Positions 36,578 through 44,661 of a stretch of 64,000 bases of DNA are shown here, one piece after another. The notes beneath the pieces were generated by a model, which saw nothing but the letters and a program-made list of their open reading frames with translations, had not been told where the DNA came from and searched no databases. Every line of letters begins with the position of its first letter. Position 1 is the stretch's first letter. The position numbers were made by a program, and so were the translations under genes. Source of the DNA: Olleya sediminilitoris (GTDB lineage: Bacteria; Bacteroidota; Bacteroidia; Flavobacteriales; Flavobacteriaceae); NCBI RefSeq assembly GCF_016785945.1, contig NZ_JAEMEF010000014.1:1-64000 (forward strand), in the 5' to 3' direction.

Positions 36578-37420
36578 TTATTTTTTAGATGCATATAGTG
36601 TATTACTAATAAGCGCTATAACTATTATGGCTATTCCTAAAAGCACCATTAAACTATAATTTTCTAGAAACCAAAAGGTACTAACTGCTATTGTAAAGAT
36701 AACTTCCACATATTTAAAAGGTGCAACAATACTGGTTTTACCAGTCTGAAAAGCTTTAGTCATATATAACTGTCCTACATACCCAAAGACACCTAAACTT
36801 AATAAAATTAACCATTCTATTTGACTTGGTGTTTTCCAGTTAGAAATACTCATTAAACCACCAAAAATTAAAGCGGTTAGCATAAAGTAATTTATGATTA
36901 CTAATGGGCTATCTTGTTTTCCTATTTTTCTTATCAATACAAAAACTAATCCATTGGATATTGCAGAAACAAATATTAGCACTAATCCTAATGTATTAAT
37001 TTGTTCTCCAAAACCTTTAATAATCAAAACTCCTGAAAAGGCTATTAAAAATAATATCCATTGCAATGGTTTAATTTTTTCTTTAAGAAGAAATACTGCT
37101 AAAATAGCAGCAAAAATTGGTGCAGTATACCGTAATGAAACAGCAGTACCAACAGCTAAATGATTTAATGACAAGAAAAAACTGGTTAATGATATTACAC
37201 CTACAACAGCTCTAATTAGTAGAAGTTTTTTTTGAGTTCCTAAAAAAGGAATTTTCTGTTTTAATATTAATGGTATTGTAAAAGCTAAGGTCCCAATTGC
37301 TCTAAAAAACACAATTTGATAGACGCTAAAACCTTCAAGGTATTTAACAAACAAATTCATAAGTGCAAAAGCCAATGCACTTATAATCATATAAAATATG
37401 GATTTATTGTAATTCATCAT
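36578..37420 (-). CDS. DMT superfamily (EamA) transporter
   Basis: A 280-residue protein with ten predicted helices arranged as two EamA repeats (residues ~8-135 and ~145-275). SIFYMIISALAFALMNLFVK opens the first repeat, and RYTAPIFAAILAVFLLKE is a hallmark near the end of it. Members export or import small metabolites; the substrate is not predictable. It lies next to the alginate locus but ends before that locus's terminator, so it is probably not part of it. Confidence 0.88.
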   Translation of the reverse strand: MMNYNKSIFYMIISALAFALMNLFVKYLEGFSVYQIVFFRAIGTLAFTIPLILKQKIPFLGTQKKLLLIRAVVGVISLTSFFLSLNHLAVGTAVSLRYTAPIFAAILAVFLLKEKIKPLQWILFLIAFSGVLIIKGFGEQINTLGLVLIFVSAISNGLVFVLIRKIGKQDSPLVIINYFMLTALIFGGLMSISNWKTPSQIEWLILLSLGVFGYVGQLYMTKAFQTGKTSIVAPFKYVEVIFTIAVSTFWFLENYSLMVLLGIAIIVIALISNTLYASKK

Positions 37421-37423
37421 TAA

Positions 37424-37456
37424 GTAAAAAACCCTTCAATACTAAATTGAAGGGTT
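37424..37456 (-). terminator. Terminator of kdgK-kdgA
   Basis: An 11-bp stem (AACCCTTCAAT / ATTGAAGGGTT) with a 5-nt loop, followed on the minus strand by T6, 26 bp past the aldolase stop. Confidence 0.88.
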
Positions 37457-37481
37457 ATATTTAAGTTTGCTAAATAACGTA

Positions 37482-38147
37482 TTATTTAAGTGAACTAATA
37501 ATTTTTAAAGCATTTTCTGTCATTGCTTTAATTTTATCTAGATCATAAGTCCCATCACTTTGTTTAGCAATAAGTTTTGATCCCATACCTACACAAGTAA
37601 CTCCTGCATTAAACCAAGCTTCTAAATTATCTTGTGTTGGAGCAACACCACCTGTTGGCATAATACTTGTCCAAGGTTGTGGTCCTTTGATAGCCTTAAC
37701 AAAATCGGCTCCATAAGTTCCTCCTGGAAATAGTTTAACAATCTCACAACCTAACTCTTCTGCTCTACAGATTTCGGTTAAAGTCCCACAACCAGGTGAC
37801 CACATCACCTTACGTCTATTACAGACTATTGCAATATCTTCTCTTAAAACTGGAGTCACAATAAAATTAGCTCCTAAAGCCATAAATCTTGATGCTGATG
37901 CAGCATCTGTTACAGATCCAACTCCCATTATCATTCCTGGTAATTCTTTTGTAACGTACTTATTAAGTTCGCCAAAAACTTCATGAGCATAATCACCACG
38001 AGCAGTAAACTCTAATAACCTTGCTCCACCATCATAAACCGCTTTTACAACCGCTTTACTAATTTCTAAATCTCCATTATAAAACAAAGGAACTAATCCT
38101 GTTTGTTTCATAACTTCTGCTACTTGTATTCTTGTAAAATTTGCCAT
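37482..38147 (-). CDS. kdgA: 2-keto-3-deoxy-6-phosphogluconate (KDPG) aldolase
   Basis: Splits KDPG into pyruvate and glyceraldehyde-3-phosphate, the last dedicated step of alginate monomer breakdown. Its 221 residues form one TIM barrel of the Eda family. The Schiff-base Lys is 138 in CEIVKLFPGG, the catalytic Glu is 46 in LLEFTARG, and the phosphate loop is IMPTGGV. It lies 4 bp behind kdgK and ends in a terminator, so the pair is an operon controlled from the LacI operators upstream. Confidence 0.95.
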   Translation of the reverse strand: MANFTRIQVAEVMKQTGLVPLFYNGDLEISKAVVKAVYDGGARLLEFTARGDYAHEVFGELNKYVTKELPGMIMGVGSVTDAASASRFMALGANFIVTPVLREDIAIVCNRRKVMWSPGCGTLTEICRAEELGCEIVKLFPGGTYGADFVKAIKGPQPWTSIMPTGGVAPTQDNLEAWFNAGVTCVGMGSKLIAKQSDGTYDLDKIKAMTENALKIISSLK

Positions 38148-38151
38148 AATA

Positions 38152-39198
38152 TTATCTTGCTACACGTCCTGAAGCGTCTCCACCCATTAATTTTTCAACC
38201 TCAGCAACAGTTACTAGGTTAGCATCTCCTTTAATTGTATGCTTTAAACAAGAAGCTGCAACAGCAAAGTCTAATGCATTTTGATCATCTTCTGGATATT
38301 TTAATAATCCGTAGATTAATCCTCCCATAAAGCTATCTCCTCCACCTACTCTATCAACAATATCAGTAATTTGGTACTGACGTGTTTCGTACATTTTTTT
38401 ACCATCATATAAAACACCAGCCCAAGTATTATGAGATGCAGAAATTGAACCTCTTAAAGTTGTAATCACTTTTTTGGCTCTTGGAAATTTTTCCATCATT
38501 TGTTTACAAACAGATAAAAATGCTTCTGCTTTTACATCATGACCTTGAGTAGTTATATCTAATCCTTCAGGCTTAATGTTAAAGTGCTTTTCAGCATCTT
38601 CTTCATTACCTAAGACAACGTCACAATAAGAAGTTAACTCGGTCATTATTTTTTCTCTGTGCGCTTCATCACAAAATGTCCAAAGTTTAGCTCTATAATT
38701 TAAGTCTGTTGAAATAGTAACTCCCATTTCACTAGCTACTTTTACAGCTTCTAGACAAGCATCTGCAGCACCTTGAGATATTGCTGGAGTAATACCAGTC
38801 CAATGAAACCAAGCTACATCTTTAAATACAGATTTCCAATCTACCATTCCTGGTTTGATTTCTGAAATAGCAGAATGTGCTCTATCATAAACCACTTTAC
38901 TACCTCTACTTACAGCTCCTGTTTCTAAAAAGTAAATCCCTAAACGGTCACCACCATATATAATTTTGTCTACTCCTACACCTCTTTTACGCATTTCCAT
39001 CATTGCACATTCACCAATATCATTTTTAGGTAAACGGGTTACAAAGTCTACAGGTACACCATAGTTTGCTAGAGATACTGCTACGTTAGATTCTCCTCCT
39101 CCATACACAACATCAAAACTAGATGCTTGAGAAAATCTTAAAAATTGTTGTGGAGCTAATCTTAACATGATTTCTCCAAAAGTTACTACTTTTTTCAT
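38152..39198 (-). CDS. kdgK: 2-keto-3-deoxygluconate kinase (PfkB family), copy 1
   Basis: Phosphorylates KDG to KDPG with ATP. It has 348 residues of PfkB/ribokinase fold. The N-terminal VVYGGGESNVAVSLANYGV binds sugar, WFHWTGITPAIS is shared with the second kinase in the locus, and the anion-hole/catalytic-base block DRVGGGDSFMGGLIYG carries the catalytic Asp. The direct partner is kdgA, 4 bp downstream. A LacI-type operator sits 24 bp upstream of its start codon. Confidence 0.92.
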   Translation of the reverse strand: MKKVVTFGEIMLRLAPQQFLRFSQASSFDVVYGGGESNVAVSLANYGVPVDFVTRLPKNDIGECAMMEMRKRGVGVDKIIYGGDRLGIYFLETGAVSRGSKVVYDRAHSAISEIKPGMVDWKSVFKDVAWFHWTGITPAISQGAADACLEAVKVASEMGVTISTDLNYRAKLWTFCDEAHREKIMTELTSYCDVVLGNEEDAEKHFNIKPEGLDITTQGHDVKAEAFLSVCKQMMEKFPRAKKVITTLRGSISASHNTWAGVLYDGKKMYETRQYQITDIVDRVGGGDSFMGGLIYGLLKYPEDDQNALDFAVAASCLKHTIKGDANLVTVAEVEKLMGGDASGRVAR

Positions 39199-39221
39199 CC
39201 TATATTTTTAATTAGTTATTG

Positions 39222-39243
39222 TTTGCTTAAACGTTTAACCAAA
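39222..39243. promoter_or_regulatory. LacI-type operator O1, kdgK-proximal
   Basis: Core TTGCTTAAACGTTTAACCAA, a 22-bp near-palindrome with the central CG typical of LacI-family sites. One base pair breaks symmetry compared with O2. It lies 24 bp upstream of the kdgK start. Confidence 0.85.
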
Positions 39244-39271
39244 TTTTAAAAAATAAATCAAAATACTAATA

Positions 39272-39303
39272 TTTTGATTTTTGAAGTATTAATAATACTT
39301 TTG
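39272..39303 (+). promoter_or_regulatory. Putative lacI promoter
   Basis: TTTTG (39272-39276) and TACTTTTG (39296-39303) are separated by 19 bp, the ideal Bacteroidota TTG-N19-TAnnTTTG layout. The -10 box enters operator O2, so repressor binding should block it and give autoregulation. Confidence 0.65.
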
Positions 39304-39321
39304 CTTAAACGTTTAAGCAAA
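39300..39321. promoter_or_regulatory. LacI-type operator O2, lacI-proximal
   Basis: A perfect 22-bp palindrome with core TTGCTTAAACGTTTAAGCAA and central CG, 14 bp before the GTG start of the regulator. Its centre is 78 bp from O1. On the minus strand TATATTTG (39325-39318) overlaps it. Confidence 0.9.
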
Positions 39322-39335
39322 TATATATAAACTAG

Positions 39336-40376
39336 GTGAAAAAAAAAAGAACAACTATAAAAGACATTGCAAATGTTTTAAATATTTCGCCTGCAGCAGT
39401 ATCTAAAGCGCTTCATGATGATTCACGAATTAGCTTAAAAACAAAAGCAGCTGTTAAACGTGTTGCTAAAGAGCTAAATTATCAACCCAACCACTTAGCT
39501 AGTGCTTTAAGAAAAGGAAAAAGTAATCTGGTTGGAGTTATAGTCCCAAGGACTAATAGTAACTTTTTTTCTTCTGTAATTCAAAACATGGAAGAAGTCT
39601 TAAATAAAAAAGGTTACAATATTATTATTACGCAATCTAACGAATCGTTTAAAAAAGAATGTGACAGCATTGACACACTACTTTACACCCAAGTTGATGG
39701 TATAATCGCTTCTATGGCAAATGAAACTGTTGATTTATCTCATTTTGAGAAAATTAAATCTAAAGGTATTCCTTTAGTATTATTTGATAGAGGAGAAAAT
39801 GATTTAAATGTTGATTACATTGGGATTGATGATTATGATAGTAGTCATATGATTGTTGAACATTTAATAACTCAGGGTTGCAAACGCATAGCACATATTG
39901 GTGGTTTTAGTCGAACACGTATATATAATAACCGAATACGTGGTTATATTGATGCTATTAAAAAACATGACTTACCTCAAGAAGACTATTTATTAATTGA
40001 AAGTAGCTTAACTATTGAAGATGGTCGTTTAAAAATGCAACAATTATTAGATTTAAAATTGCGTCCTGATGCAATTTATGTTGCTAGTGATAATGCTGCT
40101 TTAGGTGCTCTTCAAATATTAAACGAAAATAATTTAAAAGTACCTGAAGACATTTGCTTAGTTGGTTTTGGTAACGAACCATTTACATCCTTTGTTAGTC
40201 CCTCAATAACAACAGTAAATCAACACAGTCAAAAAATAGGTAAACTAACTGCCGAAACCTTAATAAAAAGAATTAATACCGAACAATGGAAACCAAGTCT
40301 GAATAAAAATATTTTGAAATCAGAATTGATTATTCGTCAATCTTCTAATAAAGACCTACCTGTTAAATCGTCCTGA
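39336..40376 (+). CDS. LacI family transcriptional regulator of the KDG genes
   Basis: A 346-residue repressor-type regulator starting at GTG. The N-terminal helix-turn-helix is TIKDIANVLNISPAAVSKALHDD, with hinge helix NHLASALRKGKS. The periplasmic-binding-protein-like effector domain begins LVGVIVPRTNSNFFSSVIQ and includes DYIGIDDYDSS and AIYVASDNAALGALQ. It diverges from kdgK-kdgA, with two matching operators between them, so KDG, KDPG or a related uronate is the expected ligand (inference). Its 3' end overlaps the convergent second kinase gene by 21 bp. Confidence 0.93.
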   Translation: MKKKRTTIKDIANVLNISPAAVSKALHDDSRISLKTKAAVKRVAKELNYQPNHLASALRKGKSNLVGVIVPRTNSNFFSSVIQNMEEVLNKKGYNIIITQSNESFKKECDSIDTLLYTQVDGIIASMANETVDLSHFEKIKSKGIPLVLFDRGENDLNVDYIGIDDYDSSHMIVEHLITQGCKRIAHIGGFSRTRIYNNRIRGYIDAIKKHDLPQEDYLLIESSLTIEDGRLKMQQLLDLKLRPDAIYVASDNAALGALQILNENNLKVPEDICLVGFGNEPFTSFVSPSITTVNQHSQKIGKLTAETLIKRINTEQWKPSLNKNILKSELIIRQSSNKDLPVKSS

Positions 40377-41360
40377 AGTATTACCCTCTAAAATATTCAT
40401 TACTTCATTAACATTTGAAAAATTAACGTCTCCTTCATAGGTATGTTTTAATGCGCTTGCTGCTGCTGCAAATTGCATAGCCTTATAGTCATCAAAGTTT
40501 TGTAACCCATATATTAATCCTGCTGCAAAAGCATCTCCAGTTCCAATTCTATCGACGATGTGAGTGATATCTAAATCTTCGGTTTCTCTAAACTCTTTGC
40601 CATTCCACATTCTTGATCTTATTTTATGCCAAGACGCATTAATAGGTGTTCTAATTTTATCAAAGGTTTTTTTAATAGTAGGAAACTTATTAATTAACTG
40701 TTTACTAGCTTCGATAAAATCTTCATTTGAATAACTAAAATTAGTGTCTAGTAATTCATTAATTTCATTTATACCTCCAATGAATATGGTAGAATAATTT
40801 ATTAAATCAGAAAGTGTTTCTTTTGGATGAGTTCCATATTTCCATAAACCACTTCTATAAGTTGGATCTACAGATACCTTCAAACCTTTTTGTTGAGCTA
40901 AAACAAGACCTTCTTTTAATGTATGATAACCACCTTCACATAAAGCAGGAGTTATTCCAGTCCAATGAAACCAGGTACACTGTTTTAAAGACGTTTCCCA
41001 ATCTACCATACTAGGTTTAATTTCAGAAAAAGAAGAATGGGATCGATTATAAGAAATTGAACTAGGACGCATAACAGCACCTACTTCTAGAAAGTATACA
41101 CCTAAAGGCCTATTTGATCTAACAATTGAAGCTGTTTTGACTCCAAATTTTCTTAAATAAGAAATAGCAGTGTCTCCAACAAAATCGTCCGATATACAAG
41201 AAATATGCTTTACTTTTCCTCCAAAATTAGCTATTGAAATAGCAACATTAACCTCTGTACCTCCAAAATAAAATTCTAAGCGATTAGATTGCATAAATTT
41301 TTTATTTCCTAAAGGCGATAATCTCATTAAAACTTCTCCAAAGGTTACAATTTGACTCAT
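40356..41360 (-). CDS. PfkB family carbohydrate kinase, second KDG-kinase-like copy
   Basis: A 334-residue kinase clearly paralogous to the kdgK product: both share the FGEVLMRLSP-type start, the GGxExNVAxSxAN sugar block, the string WFHWTGITPA and KPSMVDW. Catalytic block DRIGTGDAFAAGLIYG is intact. It is probably a KDG kinase too, or a kinase for a related 2-keto-3-deoxy sugar acid. It lies 84 bp behind the SDR gene, past a terminator, and overlaps the end of lacI on the opposite strand. It lacks the nearby LacI operator of the other copy, so control should differ. Confidence 0.85.
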   Translation of the reverse strand: MSQIVTFGEVLMRLSPLGNKKFMQSNRLEFYFGGTEVNVAISIANFGGKVKHISCISDDFVGDTAISYLRKFGVKTASIVRSNRPLGVYFLEVGAVMRPSSISYNRSHSSFSEIKPSMVDWETSLKQCTWFHWTGITPALCEGGYHTLKEGLVLAQQKGLKVSVDPTYRSGLWKYGTHPKETLSDLINYSTIFIGGINEINELLDTNFSYSNEDFIEASKQLINKFPTIKKTFDKIRTPINASWHKIRSRMWNGKEFRETEDLDITHIVDRIGTGDAFAAGLIYGLQNFDDYKAMQFAAAASALKHTYEGDVNFSNVNEVMNILEGNTSGRFNR

Positions 41361-41390
41361 CTTTTATTTATTTTATCTAATAAATTTAAA

Positions 41391-41419
41391 TAAAAAAAAC
41401 CTTTCTTAAGAAAGGCTTT
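41391..41419 (-). terminator. Terminator after the SDR gene
   Basis: Self-complementary CCTTTCTTAAGAAAGG (41400-41415) is followed on the minus strand by T8, 25-30 bp past the SDR stop. Confidence 0.82.
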
Positions 41420-41443
41420 AATATATTTTATAATTAAAAGGTA

Positions 41444-42205
41444 TTAAATACCAAGTGCTTGACCACCTCCAATTTGAATGGTTTCTGCTGTTATAAATGA
41501 TGCATCTTTACTAGCAAGGAATGATACAACTCCTGCCACATCTTCTGGCTGACCTAATCTACCTAGCATAATGTTATTTGCCCAAGAAGCAAAAACTTCT
41601 GGCTTAGTCGCTTTAATTTGTGCATGAAATGGTGTATCTATCGTTCCAGGAGATACAGCATTTGCTCTAATACCATATTCTGCTAAGTCCTTAGCTAAAG
41701 CTCTAGTAATTGCATGTACACCTGCTTTAGATGTACCGTAAATACCTGCACCTGGTCCACCTGCTGTCCAACCTGCGTTAGAAGTATAGTTAATAATAGA
41801 AGGATGTTCTCCTTTTTTCAAAAATGGAATAGCAGCTCTTGATGCAAAAAACACAGAATCAAGGTTTAAAGCCATAACTTTTCTGTAAAAGTCAGTAGTC
41901 ATTTCTTCAAATCTAGATCTTCCTCCTAATCCACCTGCATTATTTACAAGTACATCAATACGTCCATATTTTTCACCAATTTTAGTGATGTTAGATGTTA
42001 CAGCTTCTTCGCTTGTTACATCAAATCCATAATATTCAGCATCAATCCCATCAGAAGTTAGCTCTTTTAATCTTTCAGCTCCAGCTTCGTCATCAATACC
42101 ATTTAAAACAACAGTATAACCATCATGACCTAATCTTTTGGCTACTTCAAACCCAATTCCTCCTGTTGCTCCTGTAACTATTGCTACTTTACCTTTATTA
42201 CTCAT
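41444..42205 (-). CDS. SDR oxidoreductase, probable DEH reductase
   Basis: A 253-residue classical short-chain dehydrogenase. The cofactor loop is TGATGGIG (residues 11-18), NNAGG follows, and the active site is Ser142, Tyr156 and Lys160 (INYTSN, IYGTSK). In alginate-degrading bacteria an SDR in this position reduces 4-deoxy-L-erythro-5-hexoseulose uronate (DEH) to 2-keto-3-deoxygluconate, which the neighbouring kinases would use. That substrate is inferred from context. Asn35-Gly-Ile-Asp at the end of beta 2 does not settle NADH against NADPH. It follows the MFS gene by 48 bp. Confidence 0.87.
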   Translation of the reverse strand: MSNKGKVAIVTGATGGIGFEVAKRLGHDGYTVVLNGIDDEAGAERLKELTSDGIDAEYYGFDVTSEEAVTSNITKIGEKYGRIDVLVNNAGGLGGRSRFEEMTTDFYRKVMALNLDSVFFASRAAIPFLKKGEHPSIINYTSNAGWTAGGPGAGIYGTSKAGVHAITRALAKDLAEYGIRANAVSPGTIDTPFHAQIKATKPEVFASWANNIMLGRLGQPEDVAGVVSFLASKDASFITAETIQIGGGQALGI

Positions 42206-42253
42206 ATTCTTAATTTATTTTTATTACTAATATTAAATATATTATTTATCTTT

Positions 42254-43882
42254 TTATTGGTTTATAGGTTTTAAGGGCTCTATTTTTGGACATAAAATCC
42301 AAACAGCAAGTAAAGCTATTATTGTTAAAGCACCACCTATTAAAAATGCAGGTGTATAATTACCTCCTGTAGTTATAAATGTAACTAAGATAGTTAAACC
42401 AGCTGCTCCTAATTTTGCCGCCATACCGGCAAAACCAGATAAAGTACCTACAATTTTACCACTATACATATCACTTGGTAATGTTTGAACATTCCCGATT
42501 ACTGTTTGGAAACCAAACAGTAATATTGCCATAATAACAATTGCAATTAAAGCTGCAGTATTTCGAGCTTTATTAATTTCTGATAAAGATCCAAGAGCAG
42601 CAATGCCAGACTCTGAAGGTGGTCCGTATTTTGGTAATAAACGTTCTTCTTTTGAAGCGTCTGCTTTTGGCAGTTTCCAAGCAGCAGTTTCATATACTGT
42701 CTTAAATTCAGAATTAGATTTGATTTCATCAATGCTTTTTCCTGCAACGCTTTCAATAAAACTTTTATCCGTTTTTAAATCTTTGAATGCCTCATTATCC
42801 ATGATTTTTTTAACTTGTGGATCAGCCATTGTAATAGCAGCAGATTCTTCAACTCCAAAAACCACTAAAACTTTAGGTGCACCAGGGAATTTTAATAAAA
42901 TAAAACAAGGTATCATAATTAGACATCCTAAAGTAATAACATACTTACGAGTCTTATCTACAGTCCATCCTAAATTAAGCTTCTTTTGAGCAAGTAAACC
43001 ACCAAACCAAGCACCAATCATTGCACCTACATAAGGTACCCATGCTGAGAATGCAATTTCTTTTACATTCATACCAAAAACTTCGGATAAATATATTGGA
43101 ATCCAAACTATGAAGAGCCACCAAATAGGATCGATAGCAGCTGAAGCTATTATTACTCCCCAACTTTCCTTTCGTTTAAACAATTCACTATTACTTGGGT
43201 TATAACCATCATCGTAATTACTATCTTCGTCAAGATCCTGATTTAGCTGTCCTGATAATATATATTTTTTCTCATTATCTGTTAACCAAGGATGTGTTTT
43301 AGGTCCAGATTTTACTATATATAACCAAGGTATTAACCATAATAAACCAAGTGTACCAACAACTATAAATATTGCTTTCCAAGCAAAATATATTGATAGT
43401 AAACCTATTATAGGATAAGCTACAATACCACCTAATGCAGCACCTGAATTAAATATTCCTTGAGCTAAGGCTCGCTCTTTAGTTGGAAACCATTCTGCAT
43501 TAGCTTTAGCTGCTCCTGGCCAGTTTCCTGCTTCTGCTATTCCTAATATTGATCTAAATATAGAGAAACTTAATAATCCTTGAGCTAAAGCATGAAATAT
43601 TGTTGCTATAGACCATACACCAATTGATAGTGCAAACCCTAATCTTGTTCCAATCCAATCAAAGATTTTTCCAAACAGAGCTTGACCTCCTGCATAAGAT
43701 AAAATAAATACTGTTGAGATGGTTCCATAAATAGCTTTATGTCCATCTTTATCCATTTCTGGAAATAAATCTTTTGCTATATCTGGCCATAAGGCACCAA
43801 ACGCTTGCCTGTCTATGTAGTTAACAACTGCAGCTAATGCTACTAGTCCAACTACCCACCATCTTAATCCTTTTAATTTCAT
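42254..43882 (-). CDS. MFS uronate transporter with a large periplasmic insertion
   Basis: A 542-residue major facilitator with twelve predicted helices. The N-terminal RWWVVGLVALAAVVNYIDRQAFGALWP and AEAGNWPGAAKANAEWFP match the hexuronate (ExuT-like) anion:cation symporter branch. Typical members have ~430 residues. The extra ~105 residues (about 334-441) are hydrophilic and lie between helices 9 and 10, which predicts a periplasmic loop (see findings). By context it carries unsaturated uronate monomers or small alginate oligomers across the inner membrane. It is 22 bp behind the GntR gene, suggesting co-transcription. Confidence 0.9.
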   Translation of the reverse strand: MKLKGLRWWVVGLVALAAVVNYIDRQAFGALWPDIAKDLFPEMDKDGHKAIYGTISTVFILSYAGGQALFGKIFDWIGTRLGFALSIGVWSIATIFHALAQGLLSFSIFRSILGIAEAGNWPGAAKANAEWFPTKERALAQGIFNSGAALGGIVAYPIIGLLSIYFAWKAIFIVVGTLGLLWLIPWLYIVKSGPKTHPWLTDNEKKYILSGQLNQDLDEDSNYDDGYNPSNSELFKRKESWGVIIASAAIDPIWWLFIVWIPIYLSEVFGMNVKEIAFSAWVPYVGAMIGAWFGGLLAQKKLNLGWTVDKTRKYVITLGCLIMIPCFILLKFPGAPKVLVVFGVEESAAITMADPQVKKIMDNEAFKDLKTDKSFIESVAGKSIDEIKSNSEFKTVYETAAWKLPKADASKEERLLPKYGPPSESGIAALGSLSEINKARNTAALIAIVIMAILLFGFQTVIGNVQTLPSDMYSGKIVGTLSGFAGMAAKLGAAGLTILVTFITTGGNYTPAFLIGGALTIIALLAVWILCPKIEPLKPINQ

Positions 43883-43904
43883 TTAGTCTATGCTAATTGA
43901 TTAG

Positions 43905-44606
43905 TTAAGTATTATAACAATACTGATATAATACTTTAAAATGTTCTTTCATTTTTTGTTTTGCTAATTGAGGTTTTTGTTTTTTAATAGCCTCAAAAAC
44001 AGCTTGATGTTCTTCAATACCTGATTTAGCTAAACTGCTATCACAGACATGATATTTTTCGAAATTTGTTATAATTTCTGGTGTGATCATTAACATTAAA
44101 GTATTCATTGTACTATTACCACTTGCTTTAGCAATGGCTAAATGAAACAACAAATCTTCTTGTACAGCATCCTCTCCTTTTAATACTTTATTTTTATAAG
44201 CCTTTAAACAATGTTTTAGCTTTATTAAATCTTCATCTGTTCGTCTTAAAGCTGCTAATCTTGCTGTTTTTAATTCAAGAAGAATCCTAGTTTCTACTAA
44301 CGATTTAAAACTAGGATCTTCTAATCTTAATATGTCTTCAATCATACCATTCATAGCAATTACACCTATGTTTGCTACAAATGTTCCACTTTGTGGTATT
44401 GATTTTAATAATCCATAAAACTCTAACTTTTGAATTGCTACCCTAACTTGACTTCTTGATACTTCAAACTTTTCAGATAACATCCTTTCAGATGGTAATT
44501 TATCTCCTGGTTCTAGGTTTTTAAAATTTATTAAATCACCTATTTTAGAAATAACTTGTTTTTGAATATCAAAATTTTCAATCTTTGTTAGTGACTCTAA
44601 CTTCAT
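43905..44606 (-). CDS. GntR/FadR family regulator (AusR-like, alginate repressor)
   Basis: A 233-residue regulator. The winged helix (residues 15-80) contains KLPSERMLSEKFEVSRSQVRVAIQKL. The FCD effector domain (about 95-225) has likely metal ligands Asp151, His155, His200 and His222. Within FadR-type GntR proteins, uronate regulators ExuR/UxuR bind TTGGTnnACCAA-type sites; matching paired sites precede susC and the distal PL7 gene here. A GntR repressor, AusR, controls the alginate operon in Zobellia galactanivorans, and this looks like its counterpart. A TATATTTG box lies 27 bp upstream. Confidence 0.9.
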   Translation of the reverse strand: MKLESLTKIENFDIQKQVISKIGDLINFKNLEPGDKLPSERMLSEKFEVSRSQVRVAIQKLEFYGLLKSIPQSGTFVANIGVIAMNGMIEDILRLEDPSFKSLVETRILLELKTARLAALRRTDEDLIKLKHCLKAYKNKVLKGEDAVQEDLLFHLAIAKASGNSTMNTLMLMITPEIITNFEKYHVCDSSLAKSGIEEHQAVFEAIKKQKPQLAKQKMKEHFKVLYQYCYNT

Positions 44607-44632
44607 AGTTTTTAAGTTAATGGTTTAAAGAG

Positions 44633-44640
44633 CAAATATA
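44633..44640 (-). promoter_or_regulatory. Putative -10 box of the GntR regulator gene
   Basis: TATATTTG on the minus strand, 26-34 bp before the start codon, directly followed by GCTCTTTAAACCA, which contains only an ACCA half-site. The best upstream TTG is just 14 bp away, so the promoter is weakly supported. Confidence 0.4.
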
Positions 44641-44661
44641 AAACCTTAAATTAACAACTTA

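Noticed and set aside
44616-44640. A third GntR operator in front of the GntR gene (TGGTTTAAAGAGCA).
   Set aside because: Only one half-site (TGGT/ACCA) is present and the second arm does not match, so I could not support autoregulation from it.
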